From positions 126,187-160,452 of the forward strand of contig JAIXKS010000007.1 of assembly GCA_026928325.1 (NCBI GenBank): DNA of 34,266 nt, written 5' to 3'. This document shows positions 1-7,247 of this stretch, in pieces. The DNA is from Chitinophagales bacterium (GTDB lineage: Bacteria > Bacteroidota > Bacteroidia > Chitinophagales > Saprospiraceae). The translations under genes were made by a program, and so were the position numbers. Under the pieces are notes generated by a model. The model saw only the letters and a program-made list of their open reading frames with translations. It was not told the origin of the DNA and did not search any database. How positions within the stretch are numbered: position 1 is the first letter of the stretch; the number at the start of each line of letters is the position of its first letter.

Positions 1-94
1 CAGGCATAGTGGTAACTATGACGAGTATTTTTAACGATGAGATTTGAAAAAAGAACAACATTTCATTAAGATTTTTTTGTTGACAGAGCACTAG
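1..94. repeat. MITE-like repeat, copy A (cut by window start)
   Basis: The right-hand part of a short repeated element whose left part lies outside the window. Positions 1-94 match 162-254 almost base for base: same internal stem-loop, same A-rich tract, same end. It ends in the inverted-repeat arm GACAGAGCA (82-90), followed by CTAG (91-94), which is shared with the next copy. Noncoding. Confidence 0.85.
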
Positions 95-254
95 TGCTCA
101 GTCTATAAAAAGACTTAAAAAATAACGGAAGTTATTTTTTAAAAGATCAAGGCGAAAAACACAGGCATAGTGGTAACTATGACGAGTATTTTTAACGATG
201 AGATGTGAAAAAAGAACAACATTTTATTAAGATTATTTGTTGACAGAGCACTAG
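91..254. repeat. MITE-like repeat, copy B (complete)
   Basis: A complete noncoding element. Its body (95-250) is bounded by the inverted repeats TGCTCAGTC (95-103) and GACAGAGCA (242-250), which differ from perfect complementarity at one base. CTAG flanks it on both sides (91-94, 251-254), as a 4-bp target duplication would. Inside are a perfect 10-bp stem with a GGAA loop (117-140) and a 6-bp stem with a GGTA loop (166-181). No transposase is encoded, so it would need one in trans. The size, inverted repeats and copy number fit a MITE; the assignment is an inference. Confidence 0.8.
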
Positions 255-375
255 ATTTCGATGGAAAATAGTTTTAAATTTGTAGCAGAATTTAGGAATA
301 AATCCATCAGAACAAAAGATTAAAAGATTTCGTTCATAGATAAATGATTACCCTTTGGCCTAATTTACACCTTAT

Positions 376-2454
376 ATGAACAACTCCATCTACATTCGCC
401 GAAAAGGAAAAGTATATCTTGACAAAGGCCAAAACGCCTTACCTAAGGACTACCTCTTCAATATGTTGGCAAATGTAGAGCGCCTAGGTTTTACTTTTTC
501 TAAAGAATTGGTAGAAGTCGTTTTGACACTTTCCGAAGATAGAATGAAGACATTTTACAAGCAACTCGTCAATGATCTCAATGATATGGTGGGTGATACT
601 GTCGATTATCTACCTATGTATCCCAATTTTCCAGAGCAAGTCAAGCAAGCAAATACTGAAGAATTATACGAAAATGCTTTCTGGCACTATTTGGGAGATG
701 TACTCGGCACTCGATTTTTGCCAAATTATGAAAAAAATCGCAGGTCTCCACTAAAGGATGAAATCCGCTTAAAAGTGATAGACTTAGGCAGTAAAGACGA
801 CTTTAACTCGATATTTACACGGCTTTTAGGCGCCAAGACCTCTATTTCAGCAACTGATAAAAGCACCATCGAATGGTTTGTCAAGACTTACAATAATCAT
901 GTTTTGACACTCAGTCCGAAAGAAATTCCGCTCAAAGAAAATGTTGCTTTTTACATCGCTAGTTTACTTCAAAACAACATCGAAGCCGATGAACAAATTA
1001 AACATCATGTGGCGACCGCTACCGATGTGCTACGCATCGCTACTGCTCTTTCAGACGGTGATATCAGCTTAGCTCAAAATACAAAATTTAAAAGCATCTC
1101 GAAGCGCCATCGCAGACTGCTCCTGCAAACCCTTGAAAACACCGGATCCATCACTGAGGATATGTTGCGCTATAAAAATAGGTGGAAGCGGCTCGGCGAA
1201 ATCCTCCACCCTTTTGAGTATAAAAAGCAATTTCCGAAGTGTTATGAGGCCTTTGACATCCTACGGAACGATAAGCCCTTTGTCACTTTCAACAATCAAG
1301 TGGAAAAGGCGCTTGCTAATAAAGATTTGCCACAGGCACGACAATTATTAAAGACTAGACCGGGAGAATATGCGAGGCGACTAGACCACTTAATCCGACT
1401 GAGTGACCAAGCCCAAGAAGTGATAGCTGATTTTAAAGATATTGCACCTAAGGTTTCTTCACCTGTTTTACTCCAACTCAAAACTCACTTTGAAGAGCGT
1501 TACAACAATCACGCATTAAGGATTTTCTTCCCGAAAGGTGATGTTAGCAAAGCCATGGCCATTGACAATAATTTACCGAAAATTGATGTAGAAACTTGTC
1601 AGAAAGTAGTGGACCTTTGCAAGCAGACGCTTGTAGAAAAATTCAGTATTCTCCCACCACTTGGCAATGTATATCTCGACGAAAAGTTGAAAGATTATAC
1701 CATTCCTTTTGGTCAGCGATCTGCTTCAAAAGCCTTGAAAACGATTCCGCGCGGGAGTGAATTGGACTTGCCATCTGGAGACACGATCCGTTTATTTATT
1801 TATTGGAAAGATGGCGACAGCCGAACCGATATTGATGTGTCCGCCTTGGCATTGGATAAAAACAGTGGTTACATATCGACGGTAGCCTATTATAATCTCA
1901 AAACCGAAGGCATCTACCACAGTGGCGACATCACCTCGGCACCGCATGGCTCTTCGGAGTTTATCGATATTGAGATTTCAAAATGTCTCAAGCAAGGCAT
2001 CAGATACATTGTGATGAGTGTCAATTCCTATACAAAACAAGCTTATTGTGACTTACCTATCTGTTTTGCAGGTTATATGGTTCGACAATTTCCTGAAAGT
2101 GGCGAAATTTATGATCCACTGACTGTGGAAAACAAATTTGACTTAACGGCCAATACAAAGATTGCCATTCCTATTATCATCGACTTAGAGGAGAATAAAG
2201 TGATTTGGACAGACCTTTCACTGACCAGCAATCCATCCACAAACAACAATGTGCATCATAATCTATCAACGACCTCCATCATCAATAAAGCGATGACCAC
2301 ACTCGTCAAACCCAAGTTGTACGACTTATTTAGCCTGCACATTGCAGCGAGAGGCAAGCAAGTTTTGGATATTTGTGAAGCAAAGACTATCTTTGCAGTA
2401 GATCAAGGTATTCGACCTTCAGACATTGATATTATCATGTCGGAGTATCTATAA
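376..2454 (+). CDS. TerD-domain stress protein (large, multidomain)
   Basis: A 692-residue soluble protein without signal peptide or membrane segments. The C-terminal third (about residues 455-580) resembles the TerD fold of tellurium/chemical-stress proteins, with the acidic signature DIDVSALALD at about 486 that corresponds to the Asp-rich calcium-binding motif of TerD. The central segment PGEYARRLDHLIR recalls the large TerD-fused proteins of the MXAN_6230/SCO0854 type, which are typically found in ter gene clusters. The N-terminal 300 residues are helical and not recognised. The ATG at 376 opens the frame, with no earlier in-frame candidate between the repeat element and the gene. No other ter gene (terA, terB, terC, terZ) is in the window, so this is an orphan. 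A role in stress response is inferred from the domain; its precise function is unknown. Confidence 0.65.
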   Translation: MNNSIYIRRKGKVYLDKGQNALPKDYLFNMLANVERLGFTFSKELVEVVLTLSEDRMKTFYKQLVNDLNDMVGDTVDYLPMYPNFPEQVKQANTEELYENAFWHYLGDVLGTRFLPNYEKNRRSPLKDEIRLKVIDLGSKDDFNSIFTRLLGAKTSISATDKSTIEWFVKTYNNHVLTLSPKEIPLKENVAFYIASLLQNNIEADEQIKHHVATATDVLRIATALSDGDISLAQNTKFKSISKRHRRLLLQTLENTGSITEDMLRYKNRWKRLGEILHPFEYKKQFPKCYEAFDILRNDKPFVTFNNQVEKALANKDLPQARQLLKTRPGEYARRLDHLIRLSDQAQEVIADFKDIAPKVSSPVLLQLKTHFEERYNNHALRIFFPKGDVSKAMAIDNNLPKIDVETCQKVVDLCKQTLVEKFSILPPLGNVYLDEKLKDYTIPFGQRSASKALKTIPRGSELDLPSGDTIRLFIYWKDGDSRTDIDVSALALDKNSGYISTVAYYNLKTEGIYHSGDITSAPHGSSEFIDIEISKCLKQGIRYIVMSVNSYTKQAYCDLPICFAGYMVRQFPESGEIYDPLTVENKFDLTANTKIAIPIIIDLEENKVIWTDLSLTSNPSTNNNVHHNLSTTSIINKAMTTLVKPKLYDLFSLHIAARGKQVLDICEAKTIFAVDQGIRPSDIDIIMSEYL

Positions 2455-2525
2455 AGAAATTGAGGGCTATTTAATTGCTTCCTTCTATCTTTTATGAATC
2501 TAGCGGTTAAACTTTCCCTCTTTTT

Positions 2526-3821
2526 TTATTGAATGGCCTTACTATATGTTTTCAAAGCCCTTTTTCTTGCAAAAGCGTGTTCCACAATAGGGTCAGGATA
2601 GTTTGCTGTTCCAAATTCAGGTAACCATTTTTTGATATAGACTAAATTTTTATCGAATTTCTCGGTTTGTGTACTAGGGTTAAAGACTCTAAAATAGGGT
2701 GCAGCATCACAACCGCTACCTGCTGCCCATTGCCAATTTCCATTATTAGCAGATAAGTCGTAATCATTGAGTTTTTGAGCAAAATAAGCTTCACCCCAAC
2801 GCCAATCAATCAACAAATGTTTACACAAAAAACTCGCCACAATCATCCGAACACGATTGTGCATATAACCCGTTTCGTTCAGTTGCCGCATTCCTGCATC
2901 AACGATTGGATAACCGGTTTTCCCTTCGCACCAAACTTTAAATTCTTGTTCATTATTTCGCCATTCTATCAAATCGTATTTTGCTTTAAAGGATTGATTG
3001 ACCACCTTGGGGAAATGATATAATATCTGCATAAAAAACTCCCGCCAAATCAGTTCGTTGAGCCAGGTTTGATTGTGCTCCAAAGCAAAAGCCACACATT
3101 TGCGAATACTAATTGTACCAAATCGCAAAGAAATCCCTAATTGTGTTGTTTTTTGCAAGGCAGGATAATCGCGATATTTATCGTAATTGTCAATACTTGA
3201 AGCATCTAGTTTTGGATTTTGAAAATCTATGTCTGTTTTCTCAAAAGCAATTTCACCCAAGGAGTAAATGGTTTTGAAATCTTGTCGTAGAAAATTAAAA
3301 CAATCTATTTCATAAGGTTTGTAGTGTTCTTCTGTTAATAATTCCTTCCATTTTTTAGAATAGGGTGTATAAACCGTATAAGGCGTTCCGTCTTTTTTTA
3401 GTACATCATTTTTATCAAAAATTACTTGATCTTTCAATGCTTTGAACGGAATGTTTTGGCTCTTGAAAAAGTTGTAAATTTCCGTATCTCTTTTAATTGC
3501 CTTTGGCTCATAATCCCGATTGCAAAAAACTCCTTGAATATCATATTGCTTCGCAAGCCTACTGAAAATTTCTATTGGGTTTCCATAAAAAGTATTCAGT
3601 CTTGCATTATGTGATTTTAGTTCTGTATTTATCCCTGAAAGTGCCTGATGAATATAATCCACCCGTCTGTCTTTCTTGTCTTCCAATTGATTCAAAATAT
3701 TTTCATCAAAAATAAAAATCGGTAAAACAGGATAGCCAGAAGTCAATGTTTGAGCTAAACCAGCATTGTCTTCCAATCTCAAATCGCGCCTAAACCAAAA
3801 GATAGAAATTTTAGTTTTCAT
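2526..3821 (-). CDS. phrB: Deoxyribodipyrimidine photolyase (class I CPD type)
   Basis: A flavoprotein of 431 residues that uses blue light to split cyclobutane pyrimidine dimers. The N terminus (FWFRRDLRLEDN) is the start of the antenna-binding Rossmann domain. The C-terminal FAD domain carries WREFF, the GYPIVDAGMRQL/HNRVRM segment and the ANNGNWQWAAGSGCDAAPYF block, whose Asn lies next to the flavin in class I photolyases. Conservation with E. coli PhrB across that block argues for a CPD photolyase rather than a cryptochrome-DASH. It is the last gene of the carotenoid operon; its ATG overlaps the preceding stop by 4 bases (ATGA), so it is probably translationally coupled. Pairing a photolyase with carotenoid synthesis is common in light-induced bacterial regulons. 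Confidence 0.92.
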   Translation of the reverse strand: MKTKISIFWFRRDLRLEDNAGLAQTLTSGYPVLPIFIFDENILNQLEDKKDRRVDYIHQALSGINTELKSHNARLNTFYGNPIEIFSRLAKQYDIQGVFCNRDYEPKAIKRDTEIYNFFKSQNIPFKALKDQVIFDKNDVLKKDGTPYTVYTPYSKKWKELLTEEHYKPYEIDCFNFLRQDFKTIYSLGEIAFEKTDIDFQNPKLDASSIDNYDKYRDYPALQKTTQLGISLRFGTISIRKCVAFALEHNQTWLNELIWREFFMQILYHFPKVVNQSFKAKYDLIEWRNNEQEFKVWCEGKTGYPIVDAGMRQLNETGYMHNRVRMIVASFLCKHLLIDWRWGEAYFAQKLNDYDLSANNGNWQWAAGSGCDAAPYFRVFNPSTQTEKFDKNLVYIKKWLPEFGTANYPDPIVEHAFARKRALKTYSKAIQ

Positions 3822-4588
3822 TTTTGGGAAAGCTTTTTGTAAGCACTAAAGGCGATGTTTGCAAAAATTAAAATCGCAAAAATAGTTGCTGTATAAACCA
3901 CGGTTGAATTGACCGATTGATTGGCAAATGCGATAGCAATTAATGTCCAAACGGCAACCAAAGAAAATGCTAGCATATTTCTTTTCCAAAGTACCAATAA
4001 ATGGATAACAGATGCTATAATAATCATCAAAACTGCCCAGTAGGTTTCGCCAAAACCGAAGCCTTGCCATTGCAAATCTTTTAAATAGGCCGCAATATTG
4101 GCAATGAGTGCTACGGAAATCCAGCCTGAATAGATATAAAAAGGCCATTTTGCAAATAGATTGGTATTTAGTTTTTCGGTTGCATTAGGTTCAATTTCGG
4201 AGAGTGCAAAGGCTATTTTAAGCAATGTCAGAAAAAGGAATGTCATTAAAACTACCGACAAGAAAAGGTATTGATAAAGCCAAGAGATAACCCATAAAGA
4301 ATTGGCGATACACGAAAGCACAAACCACCAACCCACTTTGGTGCTGAGGGTCTCTTTTGCTACGGACGCTTTGGTAATTGGGCTATGATAAATAACGAAA
4401 CCCAAAAGCCCCAAGTAAATAATTCCCCAAATCGAAAAGGCATAGCCAGCAGGAGTGAACAAATTTTGATATTTTGCGGATATCGACCCCATTGTTTCTC
4501 CATTTAGTAATCCCGAATTAGACAGATAACTAACTAAAACCGTGATTAGCCAAGCGATTATATTTACTATTCCCAAACTTTTTTTCAT
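3818..4588 (-). CDS. TspO/MBR-like tryptophan-rich membrane protein
   Basis: An integral membrane protein of 256 residues with about seven hydrophobic helices, longer than the five-helix TspO proteins (about 160 residues). The segment FTPAGYAFSIWGIIY resembles the TspO motif FTPPGWVFGIVWTILY, and later Trp/Asn-rich stretches (NSLWVISWLY, SGWISVALIANIAAYL) fit the same superfamily. Classical TspO binds tetrapyrroles and in Rhodobacter modulates photopigment and carotenoid gene expression; whether this distant relative does the same is not shown. It lies 6 bp after the glutathione peroxidase gene and overlaps the photolyase start by 4 bases, so it is clearly part of the operon. A role in oxidative or light-stress sensing is inferred from context. 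Confidence 0.7.
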   Translation of the reverse strand: MKKSLGIVNIIAWLITVLVSYLSNSGLLNGETMGSISAKYQNLFTPAGYAFSIWGIIYLGLLGFVIYHSPITKASVAKETLSTKVGWWFVLSCIANSLWVISWLYQYLFLSVVLMTFLFLTLLKIAFALSEIEPNATEKLNTNLFAKWPFYIYSGWISVALIANIAAYLKDLQWQGFGFGETYWAVLMIIIASVIHLLVLWKRNMLAFSLVAVWTLIAIAFANQSVNSTVVYTATIFAILIFANIAFSAYKKLSQK

Positions 4589-4594
4589 ATTATT

Positions 4595-5182
4595 TTAATT
4601 TATAAGGTTTATAATTTTTGTATCTAATGGCGAAATAGATGGTCCGAAATAATGGGTCATCGTTCCTTCTTTATTGATGAAATATTTACTGAAATTCCAA
4701 TCCGGATTGTGATTGTTCCAACCGTTTCGTTGACTATTTGTCAACCATTTAAAAACAGGATGTTGATTTTCCTTACTTGAAACAACGGCTTTTTTGGCAA
4801 CCAAAAATTTGACTCCATAATTGATTTGACAAAATGATTGGATAGCGGCATCGCTATACTTTTCCTGCTCTGCAAAATCATTAGAAGGAAAGGCAATAAT
4901 CATTAATTTATTGCCATACTTTTCATACAATGCTTGCAGTTCTTGATATTGACCCGCATATCCACAATCCGAAGCAGTATTAACAATTATTAGATTTTTT
5001 CCTTTAAATTGGGATAAGGAAATTGTCTTACCAATGATTAATTCTACATCAAAATCATAGATTGAATCAACTGGTTTTAATCCTTGCTCATTTTTTAATA
5101 TTGTCCCGTTATTGCCAAATCTCCCAGCAAACCTGATAATGGGATAAAGCACTTTTAAGAGTTTCTGTCTAAATGTTGTCAT
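4595..5182 (-). CDS. Glutathione peroxidase family thiol peroxidase
   Basis: A thioredoxin-fold peroxidase of 195 residues. The likely active-site set is Cys73 (in ASDCGYAGQY), Gln106 (FAEQE) and Trp162/Asn163 (DWNF). Cys118 in SFCQINYGV sits where the resolving cysteine of thioredoxin-dependent bacterial GPx lies, so thioredoxin is the more likely electron donor. The usual FPCNQF motif reads FPSNDF, marking a divergent subgroup. There is a basic, partly hydrophobic N-terminal extension of about 45 residues before the catalytic domain. The frame is open upstream to 5251, but the ATG at 5182 is preferred because it overlaps the crtYcd stop by only 14 bases, in line with the coupling throughout this operon. 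Its likely role is removing lipid or hydrogen peroxides alongside carotenoids. Confidence 0.82.
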   Translation of the reverse strand: MTTFRQKLLKVLYPIIRFAGRFGNNGTILKNEQGLKPVDSIYDFDVELIIGKTISLSQFKGKNLIIVNTASDCGYAGQYQELQALYEKYGNKLMIIAFPSNDFAEQEKYSDAAIQSFCQINYGVKFLVAKKAVVSSKENQHPVFKWLTNSQRNGWNNHNPDWNFSKYFINKEGTMTHYFGPSISPLDTKIINLIN

Positions 5183-5867
5183 TATATTGTTGTTTAAATC
5201 GTTTAAAAAAATAAAGCACCAAAAGAAATTGGGTATAACCATAAACCGCATCTTCTATGGGTATGGTCAATAGTCGTATGTCCAAAAAATTACCGGGATT
5301 GTAATTCACAATGGGTGATGCTAAACCTGTTCCGGTGAGTACGCCATTGACCGGAAAGAAACCCAACATCAAAATAGTAAAGACCAAAGAAGCTTTGCTA
5401 ATCCACTCAACACGAGCAATGAAATGCAGATAAATTAAGGTGGCTACTGTTGCTGTGGAGGTTGTTAAAGTATAAATCTTGTCGTGGTGCAACAAAGCCA
5501 CCACCGAACATACAATGATAGTTACAAAGACTATTAAATTATTAAAGCCCGAAAGCCATTCTAATTTAAAGAATTTATCGAAAGAATAATAAGTAAACAC
5601 ACAAGAAAAAGGAATGAAAATAAAAAACAGCCATTCTTCCAAAGGCAATCCTGCTATATTTAGTCCAATTGTGTAATCAGTATTGAACCACCAAACGCCT
5701 TTTGCCGTAAACAACACATCCCAAGCGATAAACGGAATGGCGACTAAAATAGCCGCTTTGATAAATGCTCCAAAATGGCGGTTAAATTGTATTCGCTTGT
5801 CAAAAGATGAAACAAAACAAATGATGACCGTGAAAAACAAGACCAAGGCATAAGTAAAAGACATCAT
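5169..5867 (-). CDS. crtYcd: Lycopene cyclase, fused CrtYcd type
   Basis: A polytopic membrane enzyme of 232 residues that cyclises the ends of lycopene to beta-ionone rings, giving beta-carotene. It has two homologous three-helix halves corresponding to CrtYc and CrtYd. The first half carries the conserved motif LPLEEWLFF (about residues 75-84) and the second IPIEDAVYGYTQF (about 205-217); these acidic P-x-E-E/D motifs are the hallmark of this cyclase family. The fused form is typical of Bacteroidota and Archaea. Its first ATG (5867) overlaps the crtZ stop (ATGA); a second ATG three bases later is equally possible. Confidence 0.92.
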   Translation of the reverse strand: MMSFTYALVLFFTVIICFVSSFDKRIQFNRHFGAFIKAAILVAIPFIAWDVLFTAKGVWWFNTDYTIGLNIAGLPLEEWLFFIFIPFSCVFTYYSFDKFFKLEWLSGFNNLIVFVTIIVCSVVALLHHDKIYTLTTSTATVATLIYLHFIARVEWISKASLVFTILMLGFFPVNGVLTGTGLASPIVNYNPGNFLDIRLLTIPIEDAVYGYTQFLLVLYFFKRFKQQYNDNI

Positions 5868-6322
5868 TTTTTGTCGGTTTTAAAATACATTCTGAAATAT
5901 TTGAACGGCACATATAAGAACCCAAAGCATTCGCCATCTTCCTTTCCTAAGTGCTTGTGATGCTGTTTATGAGCCCTGCGAAGTGCTAAGAAATAAAGGT
6001 TTTTGGTGTGTTTAAAAACTTTTAAGCGTTGGTGAATGAAGATGTCGTGAACGAAAAAATACGCCATTCCGTAGAGCATTATTCCCAAACCGATAAAAAA
6101 CAAATAATTGAAACCTTGTAGCGAGCCAAAATACATCAAAGCAATCGTTGGCAAGGCAAAAATCACAAAGAAGTAATCGTTTTTTTCAAAAAAGCCTTCA
6201 TCGCTGTGGTCGTGGTGGTCTCGATGCAAGACCCACAAAAAACCGTGCATCACATATTTATGAATGACCCAAGTGGCACCTTCCATCAGTACAAAAACGA
6301 GTATAGTGATTAAAATATTCAT
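5864..6322 (-). CDS. crtZ: Beta-carotene 3-hydroxylase
   Basis: A di-iron membrane hydroxylase of 152 residues that converts beta-carotene through cryptoxanthin to zeaxanthin. The eight-histidine signature of the fatty-acid-hydroxylase superfamily is complete: HKYVMH (21-26), HRDHH (33-37), HDIFIH (about 92-97) and HKQHH (about 117-121). Three or four hydrophobic helices surround these motifs. Length is typical of CrtZ. Start and stop codons overlap those of its neighbours by 4 bases each. No crtW-type ketolase is present in the window, so zeaxanthin is the predicted product of this cluster. Confidence 0.93.
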   Translation of the reverse strand: MNILITILVFVLMEGATWVIHKYVMHGFLWVLHRDHHDHSDEGFFEKNDYFFVIFALPTIALMYFGSLQGFNYLFFIGLGIMLYGMAYFFVHDIFIHQRLKVFKHTKNLYFLALRRAHKQHHKHLGKEDGECFGFLYVPFKYFRMYFKTDKK

Positions 6323-6789
6323 AATGGATTTTGTTTATTAAATTTTTGTTCCAAAACTTTAAAGCGAAAATCAAAAATGGATTCGAGCTTCTTTTTTACC
6401 AATAAAGCGTGAGCGATATTTCCCAAAAAACCGAAAGGCAATTCATAATCTACCGTGTCTTTCATCAGAACGCCATCTCCATTAGGAATAAATTCGTGAA
6501 AGTGATTCCAATATTTATAAGGTCCTTTTTGTTGATAATCAGTAAAGTTTTTTAGTCTATCCACTTGGGTAATTTTTGTTTTCCATTTTAAAGGAAAGCC
6601 CAAAATAGGTGAAACAGTATAATCAATCAACATACTTTCAAAAATGGCTGTGTTTTCAAAGTTAGATAAGACCGTAAAACCCATATCCTTGGGTGTGATT
6701 TTAGACAAATTATCCGGTGCGGAAAAAAACTCCCAGGCCGTTTCTAAATCACAATGCAATTGTTGTTCTCTATATAATTGATGTATCAT
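6319..6789 (-). CDS. SRPBCC (START-like) hydrophobic-ligand-binding protein
   Basis: A soluble protein of 156 residues resembling the polyketide cyclase/START-like SRPBCC fold. The N terminus shows the pattern LHCDLETAWEFFSAPDNLSKITP, followed by alternating beta strands and a C-terminal helix (about 128-150) that closes the cavity in this fold. Proteins of this group commonly sit in Bacteroidota carotenoid clusters, but no reaction is known to me. Here it is locked between the small secreted protein and crtZ by 4-base overlaps on both sides, so it is probably made in step with the pathway enzymes. Binding or shuttling of a carotenoid or other lipid is a reasonable inference only. Confidence 0.75.
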   Translation of the reverse strand: MIHQLYREQQLHCDLETAWEFFSAPDNLSKITPKDMGFTVLSNFENTAIFESMLIDYTVSPILGFPLKWKTKITQVDRLKNFTDYQQKGPYKYWNHFHEFIPNGDGVLMKDTVDYELPFGFLGNIAHALLVKKKLESIFDFRFKVLEQKFNKQNPL

Positions 6790-7247
6790 TGTTTTTCTTT
6801 TAGCAGTGGTTCTATGTATCGGTTTAGTACATTTGATTTTATCTGACTGCGGTTATTTTTAATAAATTCTATATCTTCTTTGATATTGGATTGATAACCT
6901 AAAAAAGCAGGAGCGTTTTTCTGAACAGACAGTCGAATAAATCTTAATTCTGCATTTTTGGGTTCTTTTTTAATTGCAGCTTCTATATTTTTCTTCCCTT
7001 TGTTAAAGGTACTGAGTTTAGTTGCCGGATTCAAAGTGTGATTGGCCCAAATGGTTTGCAAACTTCCTAAATAGGCCAAATGAGTAGCCGATTGGTTTTT
7101 ATTCTTTTCCAATTGAGCTAACAATTCACTGCATAATTCTTTATCGGTAGCCAATTGGCTATAATTCGCCCTTACATCATCTAAGGAATAAATGGAAAAA
7201 CTGCTGAAAACTAACAGAGCTGATAATAAAAAAATAGTCCATTTCAT
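6786..7247 (-). CDS. Small secreted/periplasmic protein of carotenoid operon, unknown function
   Basis: A 153-residue protein with an N-terminal signal-like helix (MKWTIFLLSALLVFSSF) followed by a soluble, helix-rich, Lys/Glu/Asn-rich region. No catalytic motif or known domain is visible; the middle part (ATKLSTFNKGKKNIEAAIKKEPKNAELRFIR) has a TPR-like helical pattern. The frame is open to 7256, but the ATG at 7247 is chosen because it shares one base with the crtB stop (TAATG), the same coupling as at the marR-crtI junction. The stop overlaps the SRPBCC start (ATGA). It may act at the membrane where carotenoids are made or deposited, but that is inferred from context only. Confidence 0.7.
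   Translation of the reverse strand: MKWTIFLLSALLVFSSFSIYSLDDVRANYSQLATDKELCSELLAQLEKNKNQSATHLAYLGSLQTIWANHTLNPATKLSTFNKGKKNIEAAIKKEPKNAELRFIRLSVQKNAPAFLGYQSNIKEDIEFIKNNRSQIKSNVLNRYIEPLLKEKQ

Noticed and set aside
2455-2525. GAGGG...CCCTC pair followed by T run between the TerD-like and photolyase genes, as a terminator
   Set aside because: The arms are only 5 bp and about 50 bases apart, too weak to support.
2526-3821. Cryptochrome-DASH identity for the photolyase
   Set aside because: The ANNGNWQWAAGSG block and length match class I CPD photolyases more closely.
4595-5251. Longer glutathione peroxidase start at 5251
   Set aside because: It would overlap crtYcd by 83 bases and add a hydrophobic segment read from the crtYcd coding region; the ATG at 5182 fits the operon pattern better.
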